This document shows positions 14,563 to 22,265 of a DNA stretch of 40,087 nt, in pieces. The position numbers and the translations under genes were made by a program. Within the stretch, counting starts at the first letter, position 1; each line of letters begins with the position of its first letter. Below the pieces are notes generated by a model that did not search any database, was not told the origin of the DNA, and saw nothing but the letters and a program-made list of their open reading frames with translations. The stretch lies in NCBI GenBank assembly GCA_003223555.1, contig QHVM01000056.1:24477-64563 (forward strand), written 5' to 3'. The stretch comes from Acidobacteriota bacterium (lineage in GTDB: Bacteria > Acidobacteriota > Vicinamibacteria > Fen-336).

Positions 14563-16911
14563 TCACGGCGACACCACCACGCGCACGGGCGCGCTGACCC
14601 CGACCTGCTGGCTGCCGGTGACGGTGGTCATCGTCAGCGATTCCATGGTCACGGCCCCGGCTCCCTGCCGCAGCGCGCGGAACGTGACGGTGGCGACCAT
14701 GCCCGAGCCCGACGCCCCGGTTGCCCGCGTGAACTTGGCCCTCGCCCGTCCCGGCTCCAGGCCGCGCTCGACACCGACCGCCGCCCCGTCGAGGGTCAGC
14801 AGCGGGCCGGGTCCCACGTCGGCGGCCTCGAGCAGCGCCGGATCGTAGGCGACCACCATCTCCATCCCGACCACCTCCTGCGCGTTCAGCAGCACGACGG
14901 AGATGTTGGCCGTCTCTCCGACCCTCAGCGTGGCCTCGGCGGGGCTCATGGCCGCCGTCGGCCCCCGCTTCTCCCCGGCGGGCACGGACGGCGCGCCCGA
15001 AGGCTCCATCACGGTCCCCGGGGGCACGGACCGGGCGGGCGGCGCGGCGGCGGACGGCGGCGGGACGGCTTCCGTTGGCGGCGGAACGGCCGGCGTCGGG
15101 GTGGGGGCGGGCGTCGGGCCCGGGATCGGGACCGGGGGGAGCGGGGCCTCCTCGGGCTGGCCGAAGAGCGGCGGCCGGGCGCTCGGCACGCGCACCTGCT
15201 CGGCCGAGCCGACGTAGAGCGAGGCCAGGTCCTCCTCGACCAGCCGCGGCGCGCGGAGCAGGTGGGGGGTGAGGGAGATGATGATCTCGCTGTCGTCCCT
15301 GGTGTTGCCGGGGCTGTTGGAGGTGAGGATCTTGTTCAGGATGGGAATGCTCCGGACGCCGAGGATCCCCTTGAAGTTCTCTGTCTCGCGCGACTGGACG
15401 AGGCCGCCGAGGAGGTTCGTCTCCCCGTCGTGGACCCGCAGCACGCCCTCCAGCTTGCGGCTCAGGAAGGTCGGGACGTTGATGGGGTTCTGGCCCGTTC
15501 CGACGTTCTGGAGCCCTCCCACCTGGCTGAACTCGGTCGACAGCTCGAGCGTGATCTCCCCGCTGGCGTTCACCCGGGGCGTGATCTGGAGGTTCACGCC
15601 CACGTTGCGGTAGTTGAACGAGGTGGCGGGGGCGAACGTCGTCACGCCGGGCTGGGTGGCCGTGAACGTCGTCACCGGCACCGGCACCTCCTGGCCGATG
15701 TTGAGCTTGGTCGGCTTGCCCTCCGCGGCCCGCAGCCGGGGCGCGGCCAGGATGCGGACGGTGTTGTCGGTCTGCAGGAAGTTCGCGAAGAGCGTCGAGG
15801 GGATGCTGACGACGAAGTCGGCCAGGTTCAGCGAGGACAGCAGGTGCGCGCGGAGGCTCGTGAAGCCACCCGAGACCTCGTTGGCGGCGCCGGTGGGCGA
15901 GAAGGTTTCCGACACCGAGTAGTTGGACAGCTCTATGCCGTATTGCTTCAGCCGGTTCCGGCTGACCTCCAGGATCTCCACGTCGACGATGACCTCGCCC
16001 CGCGCCTTGTCGTTGGCGTCGATCACCCGCTCGGCCAGCGCGAGCTGGTCGACCGTGCCGATGACCGTGATCGATCCCAGGGTGGGGTTGGACGCCACCT
16101 TGGCCGCCGTCCCGAGCATCTGCTTGAGCACGACCTCCACGTCCTTCACGTCGGCGTTCTGCAGGTAGAAGGTGCGCAGCAGCACCTCGTCGTAGGTGCG
16201 GTGCTTGGCCGGGCTCTCGGGCACGATGATGATCGTGTTCTGGTCGAGCACCTTGTAGAAGAGCCGGTTGCTGAAGGTCAGCCGGTCGAGCGCCTCCTCG
16301 AAGCTGAGGCCCGAGAGGTCCACGTCCACCCGCTTGTCGCGGTAGTCGAAGTCGAACAGCACGTTCACCCCGGCCAGCTTGCCCAGCGTCTCCAGGACCT
16401 TCTGGAGCGACGTGTCCGGGAAGTGGAGCCGGATGGGCGACGTGCTCCGCGGAGACAGCACCGGCACCCCCGGCCGGGAGGCCTGCACGCGCGCCTTCAT
16501 CGTCTCGAACTCCGACAGCCGCCGCTTCTCCTCGTCGCGCTTGCGGATCCGGTCCTGGATCTCGATCCGCTGGTCGGCGGCCGCCTTGTTGCTGGGGTCG
16601 TAGTCGGTCGCGATCTTCAGCTCGTCGGAGGCCTTGTCGAGGTCGCCGGCCGAGAGCGCCTTGCGGGCCTGGTCCTGGTGATAGCGGCTGGCCTGGATGC
16701 GGGCGTTCTCCAGGGTGATCTTGTAGCCGATGTTGTCCGGGTCCTTCCGCAGCGCTTTCGTGAGCCGGGCCACCGCGAGGTCCCAGTTGCCCTTCTTGGC
16801 CTCGTTCTGCCCCTGGCGGTAGGCCCACTTCGCGGCGCAACCCGCCGAGGCCAGCCCGGCCCCGATGACGACCAGCAGCACGGCCGCCACGCGCCCCGGC
16901 CTCGGCTTCAC
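14563..16911 (-). CDS. Outer-membrane secretin (PilQ/GspD type) with C-terminal cohesin-like domain
   Basis: Outer-membrane channel of 782 residues. Lipoprotein signal with LASAGC (Cys25), then a TPR-like region 28-110, a charged coiled-coil stretch about 110-145, and an STN/N0-type domain about 158-232 (FPDTSLQKVLETLGKLAGVN). Residues 245-580 hold N1/N3 and secretin core (FYLQNADVKDVEVVLKQML, VIVDVEILEVSRNRLKQYGI, VGVNLQITPRV, SEIIISLTPHLL). A Pro-rich linker follows (590-655). The last 120 residues are a beta-rich cohesin-like domain (LRVGETANISVVLLNAQEVV, GMEMVVAYDPALLEA, GSGMVATVTFRAL). The GTG at 16911 overlaps the PilP-like stop in a GTGA quartet. The tail is the unusual feature. Confidence 0.92.
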   Translation of the reverse strand: MKPRPGRVAAVLLVVIGAGLASAGCAAKWAYRQGQNEAKKGNWDLAVARLTKALRKDPDNIGYKITLENARIQASRYHQDQARKALSAGDLDKASDELKIATDYDPSNKAAADQRIEIQDRIRKRDEEKRRLSEFETMKARVQASRPGVPVLSPRSTSPIRLHFPDTSLQKVLETLGKLAGVNVLFDFDYRDKRVDVDLSGLSFEEALDRLTFSNRLFYKVLDQNTIIIVPESPAKHRTYDEVLLRTFYLQNADVKDVEVVLKQMLGTAAKVASNPTLGSITVIGTVDQLALAERVIDANDKARGEVIVDVEILEVSRNRLKQYGIELSNYSVSETFSPTGAANEVSGGFTSLRAHLLSSLNLADFVVSIPSTLFANFLQTDNTVRILAAPRLRAAEGKPTKLNIGQEVPVPVTTFTATQPGVTTFAPATSFNYRNVGVNLQITPRVNASGEITLELSTEFSQVGGLQNVGTGQNPINVPTFLSRKLEGVLRVHDGETNLLGGLVQSRETENFKGILGVRSIPILNKILTSNSPGNTRDDSEIIISLTPHLLRAPRLVEEDLASLYVGSAEQVRVPSARPPLFGQPEEAPLPPVPIPGPTPAPTPTPAVPPPTEAVPPPSAAAPPARSVPPGTVMEPSGAPSVPAGEKRGPTAAMSPAEATLRVGETANISVVLLNAQEVVGMEMVVAYDPALLEAADVGPGPLLTLDGAAVGVERGLEPGRARAKFTRATGASGSGMVATVTFRALRQGAGAVTMESLTMTTVTGSQQVGVSAPVRVVVSP

Positions 16912-17474
16912 TTGCCCCCCAGGGGGATGCGGCGGGTCTGTTCGGAGCCCACCTCCTGGATGTCGACCGACTCCAGGCCGATGCGGACGATGCGGAAACG
17001 GTTGCCCACGAGCTGTCCCGCCTGCCCGGTCAGGACCTCCTCCCGGTCGGTCAGGAAGACGGCCACCTTCAGGCCCCGCTTGTCCTCGATCGCGCCGACA
17101 TAGCGGATGTTCAGCGGAGGGAGAGGGGTCGGGGTGGGTGGCGGGGTGGGAGCCGCCGGTCCCACGAAAGGAGGCGGGGTGGCCACCGTGACGGGGGGCG
17201 GGGTCGGCGGCGGGGTGGGGGGCACGCCGAAATCGAACAGGTCGCGGCGGCCCATCCCGGGCTCGGTCACCTTCCGCGCGTCGAGCCGGGCGAGGTCGAT
17301 GCGCGGCACCTCGGGCTCGGCTCCCACCGGTCCCGCTCCCCCGCCCCCCCCGGCGGCGGCGCCGTCGGCCGACGCGGTCGAAGGCGGACCGCTGCGCGCC
17401 CAGAAGTACAGGGCCACGGCGAGCCCGACGACCAGCACCGCGCCCGCCGCCCCTTGCTGAGCCCGGGTCACCAT
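16908..17474 (-). CDS. PilP-like inner-membrane/periplasmic pilotin-type protein
   Basis: Protein of 188 residues with one N-terminal transmembrane helix (GAAGAVLVVGLAVALYFWA), a Gly/Ala linker, and a GRRDLFDFG segment where secretin-side PilP proteins have RxPF. A Thr/Pro repeat linker follows. The C-terminal beta-domain of about 70 residues reads IRYVGAIEDKRGLKVAVFL, VLTGQAGQLVGNRFRIVRIG and VDIQEVGSEQTRRIPL. PilP/GspC proteins link the PilNO platform to the secretin, and this gene lies directly before the secretin. The ATG at 17474 overlaps the pseudopilin stop in ATGGTGA. Sequence match to PilP is weak, so the call rests on fold pattern and gene order. Confidence 0.78.
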   Translation of the reverse strand: MVTRAQQGAAGAVLVVGLAVALYFWARSGPPSTASADGAAAGGGGGAGPVGAEPEVPRIDLARLDARKVTEPGMGRRDLFDFGVPPTPPPTPPPVTVATPPPFVGPAAPTPPPTPTPLPPLNIRYVGAIEDKRGLKVAVFLTDREEVLTGQAGQLVGNRFRIVRIGLESVDIQEVGSEQTRRIPLGGK

Positions 17475-17869
17475 TCGTTGTACGGCGTCCCTGCCGCGGA
17501 GGCGGACGTGGAGGCGCTCTTGACGTCGAAGACTCCCGGGGTCTCGGCCGGGTTGTCGGGGCTCTGCTCGGCGTACACGACCTCCCAGTCCGCGGCGCCG
17601 GTGATCGGGTCGGCCGGGACCTTGCGGAGGTAGCCCTCTTCGACGAGCGCGTCGAGCGAGGCCGGGTACTTCCCCTTGTCGGCGTAGTACTGGTCGATGA
17701 CGTCGCGGAAGCGGAAGAGGTCCTCCTTGAGCACCGCCTCGCGGGACTGGATGATGGCGGACTTGTAGTTCGGCAGCGCGATGCCGACCAGGATCCCGAT
17801 GATCGCGACCACCGTGATCAGCTCGAGGAGGGTGAATCCCCCGTCCCGCCGCACGCCATTGTTTACCAT
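17468..17869 (-). CDS. Major-type pseudopilin (GspG-like)
   Basis: Protein of 133 residues with a textbook prepilin N-terminus: leader ending RRDGG/FTLLELITVVAIIGILVGIALP with Glu5 present. The C-terminal domain has the GspG pattern DVIDQYYADKGKYPASLDALVEEGYLRKVPADPITG and a terminal TPYNEW. It would be processed by a prepilin peptidase, which is not encoded here, and assemble into the periplasmic fibre. The ATG at 17869 gives a normal short leader; a TTG at 17893 is possible but less likely. A 110-base gap with a GC-rich repeat separates it from the upstream pseudopilin. Confidence 0.93.
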   Translation of the reverse strand: MVNNGVRRDGGFTLLELITVVAIIGILVGIALPNYKSAIIQSREAVLKEDLFRFRDVIDQYYADKGKYPASLDALVEEGYLRKVPADPITGAADWEVVYAEQSPDNPAETPGVFDVKSASTSASAAGTPYNEW

Positions 17870-17880
17870 ATTCGTCAGTT

Positions 17881-17970
17881 CGGGGGGGTACAAGCCAACG
17901 AGCGCACCCCCCCGCGCGCATTCGCGCTCCCCCCCCAGTCGCTCGCTCGCGAGTCAATCGCTCGCTCGCT
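17881..17970. repeat. GC-rich hairpin repeat inside the pseudopilin intergenic gap
   Basis: CGGGGGGGT (17881-17889) pairs perfectly with ACCCCCCCG (17906-17914). A second run of C residues follows, then GCTCGCTCGCGAGTCAATCG and further GCTCGCT units. The same order of parts occurs at 30407-30477. It interrupts an otherwise overlapping operon and could be a processing or attenuation site, or a dispersed repeat. Confidence 0.6.
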
Positions 17971-17979
17971 GCTCACGGC

Positions 17980-18453
17980 TCACCACTCCTTGTAATGCGA
18001 GCCGTCGAGGCCCTTGGATTCGCTCTTGGAGTAGACGTCCCACACGTTCTCGCCGCACCAGCTCGTGCTGTCCGGGTCGTCCTGGTAGCACCGCTGTCCC
18101 CATTCGGTCTTGCCGGTCATGGGGTCGGAAGGGATCCGGCGGAGGAACTTCAGCTTCACGTCGGTCTTGCCGACCTGGTTCACGCCTTTGACGAGGGTGT
18201 CGAGGTCGGGCGGGTAGCCTTCGCTCCCCACCTTGACGTCGGTGCCGCCGATCTTGCCCGTGTCGACCGCCTTCTTGTAGTCGTCGAGCGCGGTGCGGAT
18301 GATGCGCAGCGCGCGGCGCAGCTCCAGCTCCTTCTGCCGGGTGCGCACGACGCGCGTCATGGGCAGCACGGCCGACGCGAGGATCATGAGGATCGCCGCG
18401 GTGGCGACCATCTCCAGGTACGTGAAACCGCCCTCGGTGGGCCTAGCGCCCAT
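17980..18453 (-). CDS. Pseudopilin (prepilin-type, GspG/H-like)
   Basis: Protein of 157 residues. The leader MGARPTEGG precedes the cleavage site and FTYLEMVATAAILMILASAVLP, with Glu5 present. The body has TRQKELELRRALRIIRTALDDYKKAVD and the C-terminal RIPSDPMTGKTEWGQRCYQD. Two cysteines (QRCYQD and SWCGEN) could form a disulfide, and the end GSHYKEW resembles that of the next pseudopilin. The ATG overlaps the end of pilO by eleven bases. It is one of three pseudopilins in the operon, so the fibre is probably mixed. Confidence 0.9.
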   Translation of the reverse strand: MGARPTEGGFTYLEMVATAAILMILASAVLPMTRVVRTRQKELELRRALRIIRTALDDYKKAVDTGKIGGTDVKVGSEGYPPDLDTLVKGVNQVGKTDVKLKFLRRIPSDPMTGKTEWGQRCYQDDPDSTSWCGENVWDVYSKSESKGLDGSHYKEW

Positions 18454-19003
18454 GGCCGTCCCCCTTGCCCTCCGCCCGTACGTAGGCGCTCAGGACGACG
18501 TCCAGCTCGGCCTCCCCACCCGTCCCCCGCTTCCGCAGGTTCACCTGGTCCACGGTCATGAAGTGCGGCGAGCGCTCCATGCGGTCGAGGAAGGCGGTGA
18601 GCTGCCGGTAGGTTCCGGAGACAGGCATCGTGATCGTGTAGCGCGTGAGGGGCAGGCCCCTGACCGGCTCGGGCTCATAGGAGCGCTGGCTCACCTTGAG
18701 CCGCAGCTCGCGGGGCACCCGCTGCAGCTCTTCGAGCACCGACAGCAGCGAGCTCCGGCTGCCCAGGCCGCCGTAGAACCGCCCCGCGTCGGCGGCGTTG
18801 GCCTGCAGCGCGTCGGTCCGCCGCCGCAGGCGCGCCACCGTCGACCGCTCGCTCTCAACCTCAGAACGCAGCGAGGCCACCCGCTCGGCCAGGCTGCGCT
18901 CCTCCATGCGCCTGGGCAGCGTGTAGACGAAGAACACGACTGCGTTGAGCGCGGCCAGCGCTCCCACCGCGATCCACGCCTGCCGGCGCCGGCGCGGGTT
19001 CAC
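18443..19003 (-). CDS. pilO: PilO-like inner-membrane assembly protein
   Basis: Bitopic protein of 186 residues: cytoplasmic Arg-rich start, transmembrane helix (AWIAVGALAALNAVVFFVYTL), periplasmic coiled coil (SLAERVASLRSEVESERSTV) and a ferredoxin-like domain (LRLKVSQRSYEPEP, YTITMPVSGTYRQLTAFLDRMERSPHFMTVDQV). PilO pairs with PilN in the alignment complex between the cytoplasmic ring and the secretin. The GTG start at 19003 overlaps the pilN stop in a GTGA quartet. Confidence 0.88.
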   Translation of the reverse strand: MNPRRRRQAWIAVGALAALNAVVFFVYTLPRRMEERSLAERVASLRSEVESERSTVARLRRRTDALQANAADAGRFYGGLGSRSSLLSVLEELQRVPRELRLKVSQRSYEPEPVRGLPLTRYTITMPVSGTYRQLTAFLDRMERSPHFMTVDQVNLRKRGTGGEAELDVVLSAYVRAEGKGDGHGR

Positions 19004-19614
19004 GGCAGGGTCCCCCCGGGGCCGGCGCCCGCCGCCGAAGCCGCCTGGGCCGGCGGGAGGCTGGGGGGCTGGCTGCCCGGGGACGCCGCCCGATACTTCA
19101 TCGTGAAGCGCACCTCTCCCGCCTCCCCCTCCCCCCTCAGATAGACGTCGTCGAACTCCCGGCGGCCTTCGAGCCGGCGTACAAATTCCCGGGCCTCCTC
19201 GGGAGTCCGGGCCACGGCGCCGACGTCCAGGAGGACCTCACCCTTCCGGACGGTGGGGGCGACGGTGACCAGCCTGACCCCGTCGGGAAGCACGGCCTCG
19301 AAATGCGAGAAGAGGAGGGTCCAGGAGAAGGCCCGCCGGTCGACCAGGTCCTTGATGAGCGCCCACTCGGTCATCCCCGCCGGATCGGGCCGGTTGGACC
19401 TCTGGGAGCGCGTCTCGGCGCGCAGGCGGGCGGACTCGGCTTCGAGCGCGGCCGCCTCCTGCCGCACACCGGAGGTTCGCCCGGGAAGCAGTTGGCGCAG
19501 GAGGAGCGCGTGCTCGGCGGTCAGGGCCAGCACGCCGAGCGCGGCCACCCCGAGCAGCAGGGCGGGCAGCCGCTCGTTGCGAAAGGGCTGACTGGCGAGG
19601 TTCAGCGGCCTCAC
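19000..19614 (-). CDS. pilN: PilN-like inner-membrane assembly protein
   Basis: Protein of 204 residues that begins with the PilN signature VRPLNLASQPFRNER, the short cytoplasmic peptide that docks onto PilM. A transmembrane helix (ALLLGVAALGVLALTAEHALLL), a coiled coil and a periplasmic domain follow (WTLLFSHFEAVLPDGVRLVTV, VGAVARTPEEAREFVRRLEG). The C-terminus is a Pro/Ala-rich tail. The GTG start at 19614 overlaps the pilM stop (GTGA) and puts the docking peptide at the extreme N-terminus, as in the family. The frame is open further upstream, but that part is a shadow. Confidence 0.9.
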   Translation of the reverse strand: MRPLNLASQPFRNERLPALLLGVAALGVLALTAEHALLLRQLLPGRTSGVRQEAAALEAESARLRAETRSQRSNRPDPAGMTEWALIKDLVDRRAFSWTLLFSHFEAVLPDGVRLVTVAPTVRKGEVLLDVGAVARTPEEAREFVRRLEGRREFDDVYLRGEGEAGEVRFTMKYRAASPGSQPPSLPPAQAASAAGAGPGGTLP

Positions 19615-20615
19615 GGCCGGCTCCGCGCCAGGCAGGCGGCCGCGCCCGCCAGGGCCTGGCTCACCGCGCGCCCGGGGGCGGCGGCCCGCAGGTCGGGCCA
19701 CGGCTCCAGGACCTCCGGCCGCACCTCCAGCGGCGGCTCCAGCAGAGCCACCGCCTGCTCGGGCGGAAGTAGGGCGGAGCGGACGACGGCCTGGGCAAGG
19801 CTCTTTCCCCCCAGCCGCTCGCGGTAGTAGATCAGCGTATTGGCCGCTTCCCGGGCCACGTCCGCCGGCGATGCCGCGGCTTCCCCGGCCAGGGTCCGGA
19901 CGAGGATCGGCCATTCGCCGCGAGCCAGCAGCAGGGTCACGTAACCCTCGTCCCAGTTCACGAGCAGCCGGTCTCCCGCGGGCAGCGCGTCGAAGGCGGA
20001 GCGGAGCAGGGCCAGGCCTGAAAGCTCCACCAGGCCGGGGTGCACCCCGACCGCGCGGCAGGCCTGCTCGTACCCCTCCAACACCGGCCGGTACACGGCG
20101 GCCACCAGCACGGAGTCGGAGGCCGGAGGGCCGCCGCTGGCGATGGCGATCCCGGCTTCGCGGATGTCGAAGGGCACGGCCTTGCGGAGCCGGAACCGGA
20201 TCATCTCCTCCCGCTGCTTGTCGCCCTGGCCCCCGGCCTCGGCGGCCGAGAGCAGCGCCACCCGCGCCACCGGGTCGGGCAGCACGAGGGCCACGCGTCC
20301 GACGTGGAGGGCGCCTGCGCGCTCCAGCACGGACCGCAGGGTCTCCTGGAAGGCGCGGGGATCGGCGAGGTTGGGCTGGGTCATGGAGAGCCGGACGGCG
20401 CCTGGCGGCAGGTCGAGGGAGGCGGCCGCGGCCAGGCTGACGCGGCGGCCGTCCCGGGCCAGCCGCACGACGCCCAGCGAGCGGGCCCGCACCTCGACGG
20501 CTGCCATGGGGAGAGCAGGGTCCAGCAGGTAGCGGCGGAGCGACCGCCGGCCCCGGCCGGTGGCCCGGGCCAGTGCGTGAAGAGCATCCCGCGGCGCGGC
20601 CGCGGGAGAGGTCAA
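19611..20615 (-). CDS. pilM: PilM-like actin-fold assembly protein
   Basis: Cytoplasmic actin/FtsA-like protein of 334 residues. Visible family stretches are VEVRARSLGVVRLARDG, a FQETLRSVLERAG helix, RVALVLPDPVARVALL, REEMIRFRLRKAVPFDI, SDSVLVAAVYRPVLEGYEQA and LLVNWDEGYVTLLLARGEWP, matching the PilM/GspL ATPase-fold pattern. It binds the PilN N-terminal peptide. The TTG at 20615 overlaps the gspE stop in TTGA. ATG codons occur only about 36 codons later and would cut into the fold, so TTG is preferred. Divergent relative to canonical PilM, hence the call leans on order and motifs. Confidence 0.83.
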   Translation of the reverse strand: MTSPAAAPRDALHALARATGRGRRSLRRYLLDPALPMAAVEVRARSLGVVRLARDGRRVSLAAAASLDLPPGAVRLSMTQPNLADPRAFQETLRSVLERAGALHVGRVALVLPDPVARVALLSAAEAGGQGDKQREEMIRFRLRKAVPFDIREAGIAIASGGPPASDSVLVAAVYRPVLEGYEQACRAVGVHPGLVELSGLALLRSAFDALPAGDRLLVNWDEGYVTLLLARGEWPILVRTLAGEAAASPADVAREAANTLIYYRERLGGKSLAQAVVRSALLPPEQAVALLEPPLEVRPEVLEPWPDLRAAAPGRAVSQALAGAAACLARSRP

Positions 20616-22249
20616 GCGACCTCCACGAAGGTGACCTTGTTGATCTCGTGCAGCGTCGTGTGGCCAGCCAGCGCCTTGGCCACGGCCGAGTCGCGCAGGA
20701 ACACCATCCCCTCGTCCCGAGCCGCGCGCTTGATGTCGGCGCTGCTGTGCCGGGCGAGAATCAGCTCTCGCACGTGGTCCGACACGTCGAGCAGCTCACA
20801 GATGGCCGTCCGGCCGACGTACCCGGTGCCGCCGCACTCCAGGCATCCGGCCCCCTCGTAGAACCACATCTCGCCGTACGTCCCGGCGTCGAGGCCCGAC
20901 TCCGCCAGCAGCTCGGGCGAGGCCTTCACCCGTCGCTTGCAGTGGAGGCAGATCTTGCGGACGAGCCGCTGGGCGAGCACGCAGTTGAGGGCGGATACGA
21001 AGTTGTAGGGTTCTATCTTCATGTTCAAGAAGCGGCCGAGCACGTCGATCACGTTGTTCGCGTGGACGGTGGTGAAGACGAGGTGGCCGGTGAGCGCGGA
21101 CTGGATCGCGATGTCGGCCGTCTCCGCGTCGCGGATCTCGCCCACCATGATCTTGTCGGGGTCGTGGCGGAGGATCGACCGCAGGCCGCGGGCGAACGTG
21201 AGGCCCTTCTTCTCGTTGACCGGGATCTGGGTGACGCCCTTGAGCTGGTACTCGACGGGGTCCTCGATGGTGATGATCTTGTCTTCCTCGGTCTTGATCT
21301 CGGAGAGCGCGGCGTAGAGGGTGGTGGTCTTGCCGCTGCCGGTGGGGCCGGTGACGAGGACCATCCCGTACGGCTCCCGGATGAAGCGCCGGAAGCGGGC
21401 CAGCTCCTTGTCGTCGTGTCCCAGGACGTCCAGGCGCAGCGAGGAGAACGTCTTGGAGAGGCTCTCCTTGTCCAGGATCCGGATGACGGCGTCCTCGCCG
21501 TGGACCGACGGCATCACCGAGACGCGGAAGTCGATGGAGCGGCCGCCGATCTTCACGCGGAAGCGGCCGTCCTGGGGCACCCGCTTCTCGGCGATGTCCA
21601 GCTCGGACATGACCTTGATGCGGCTGATGAGGGCGGAGTGGTGCTCCTTGGCGATCGGCTTCATGGCCGGCTGGAGCACGCCGTCGATGCGGTACTTGAT
21701 GACCACCTCGGAGTCGCGCGTCTCGATGTGGATGTCGGAGGCGCGGCGGTTCAAGGCGTCGAAGATGGCCGAGTCCACGAGCTTGACGAGGGGTGAGGCG
21801 TCGGCCTGGATCTTGTCGATCGAGAGGACCTCGTCGCCGTTCTCGTCTCCCCGCAGGATCTGGATCTTGAAGGACTCGCCGGCCTCTTCGAGCACGCGGG
21901 CCGTGCCCTGGCCGCGCTTGAGGGCCTCCTGGATCGCCGACGGCGTGCCCACCGCCGGCTGGATGGGGGTCTGCAGGAGCAGGCTCAGCTCGTCCACCAC
22001 GGGGATATCGGTCGGGTCGGCCATCACCAGCACCAGCCGGCCGGCCTCCCGCCGGTAGGGCAGGAAGTTGTAGCGGAACATCAGTTCCACGGGCACCGAC
22101 TTCAGGATCTCGGGGTCCGGAGCGAAGGAGCCGACGTCCACGTACTCGAGGCGGTAGCGCTCCGCCAGCGCTCGGGCGGCCGACTCCTCTGCCGGCAGGT
22201 CCGGCGCCTCCGGGCGCGCGACGAGCGGCGGTCTCAGCTCCTCGGCCAC
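20612..22249 (-). CDS. gspE: Assembly ATPase GspE/PilB
   Basis: Hexameric cytoplasmic ATPase of 545 residues driving fibre assembly. The N-terminal MshEN-type domain spans about 20-115. The core has Walker A GPTGSGKTT (301-309), an Asp-box segment IITIEDPVEYQL, Walker B KIMVGEIRDAETA and the His-box LTGHLVFTTVHANN. A zinc-binding tetracysteine is present as CLHCKRR and CLECGGTGYVGR. All key residues are intact. The GTG start at 22249 is 16 bases after the gspF stop. Only one such ATPase is present, and no PilT retraction ATPase is seen, which favours a secretion system or non-retracting pilus. Confidence 0.96.
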   Translation of the reverse strand: MAEELRPPLVARPEAPDLPAEESAARALAERYRLEYVDVGSFAPDPEILKSVPVELMFRYNFLPYRREAGRLVLVMADPTDIPVVDELSLLLQTPIQPAVGTPSAIQEALKRGQGTARVLEEAGESFKIQILRGDENGDEVLSIDKIQADASPLVKLVDSAIFDALNRRASDIHIETRDSEVVIKYRIDGVLQPAMKPIAKEHHSALISRIKVMSELDIAEKRVPQDGRFRVKIGGRSIDFRVSVMPSVHGEDAVIRILDKESLSKTFSSLRLDVLGHDDKELARFRRFIREPYGMVLVTGPTGSGKTTTLYAALSEIKTEEDKIITIEDPVEYQLKGVTQIPVNEKKGLTFARGLRSILRHDPDKIMVGEIRDAETADIAIQSALTGHLVFTTVHANNVIDVLGRFLNMKIEPYNFVSALNCVLAQRLVRKICLHCKRRVKASPELLAESGLDAGTYGEMWFYEGAGCLECGGTGYVGRTAICELLDVSDHVRELILARHSSADIKRAARDEGMVFLRDSAVAKALAGHTTLHEINKVTFVEVA

Positions 22250-22265
22250 GTTCGCTCCTGCTGGC

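Noticed and set aside
15040-15140. Proline/glycine-coding low-complexity DNA as a tandem repeat locus
   Set aside because: It is the Pro-rich linker of the secretin, with imperfect codon-level repetition only; similar linkers occur in the PilP-like gene.
14537-16840. Upstream extension of the Ig-lipoprotein frame to more than 1000 codons
   Set aside because: The extension is an out-of-frame shadow of the secretin; the lipoprotein signal at 14536 marks the true start.
15262-17103. 613-codon plus-strand frame opposite the secretin
   Set aside because: Asp/Glu/His/Arg-rich translation antisense to a well-supported secretin; no domain pattern.
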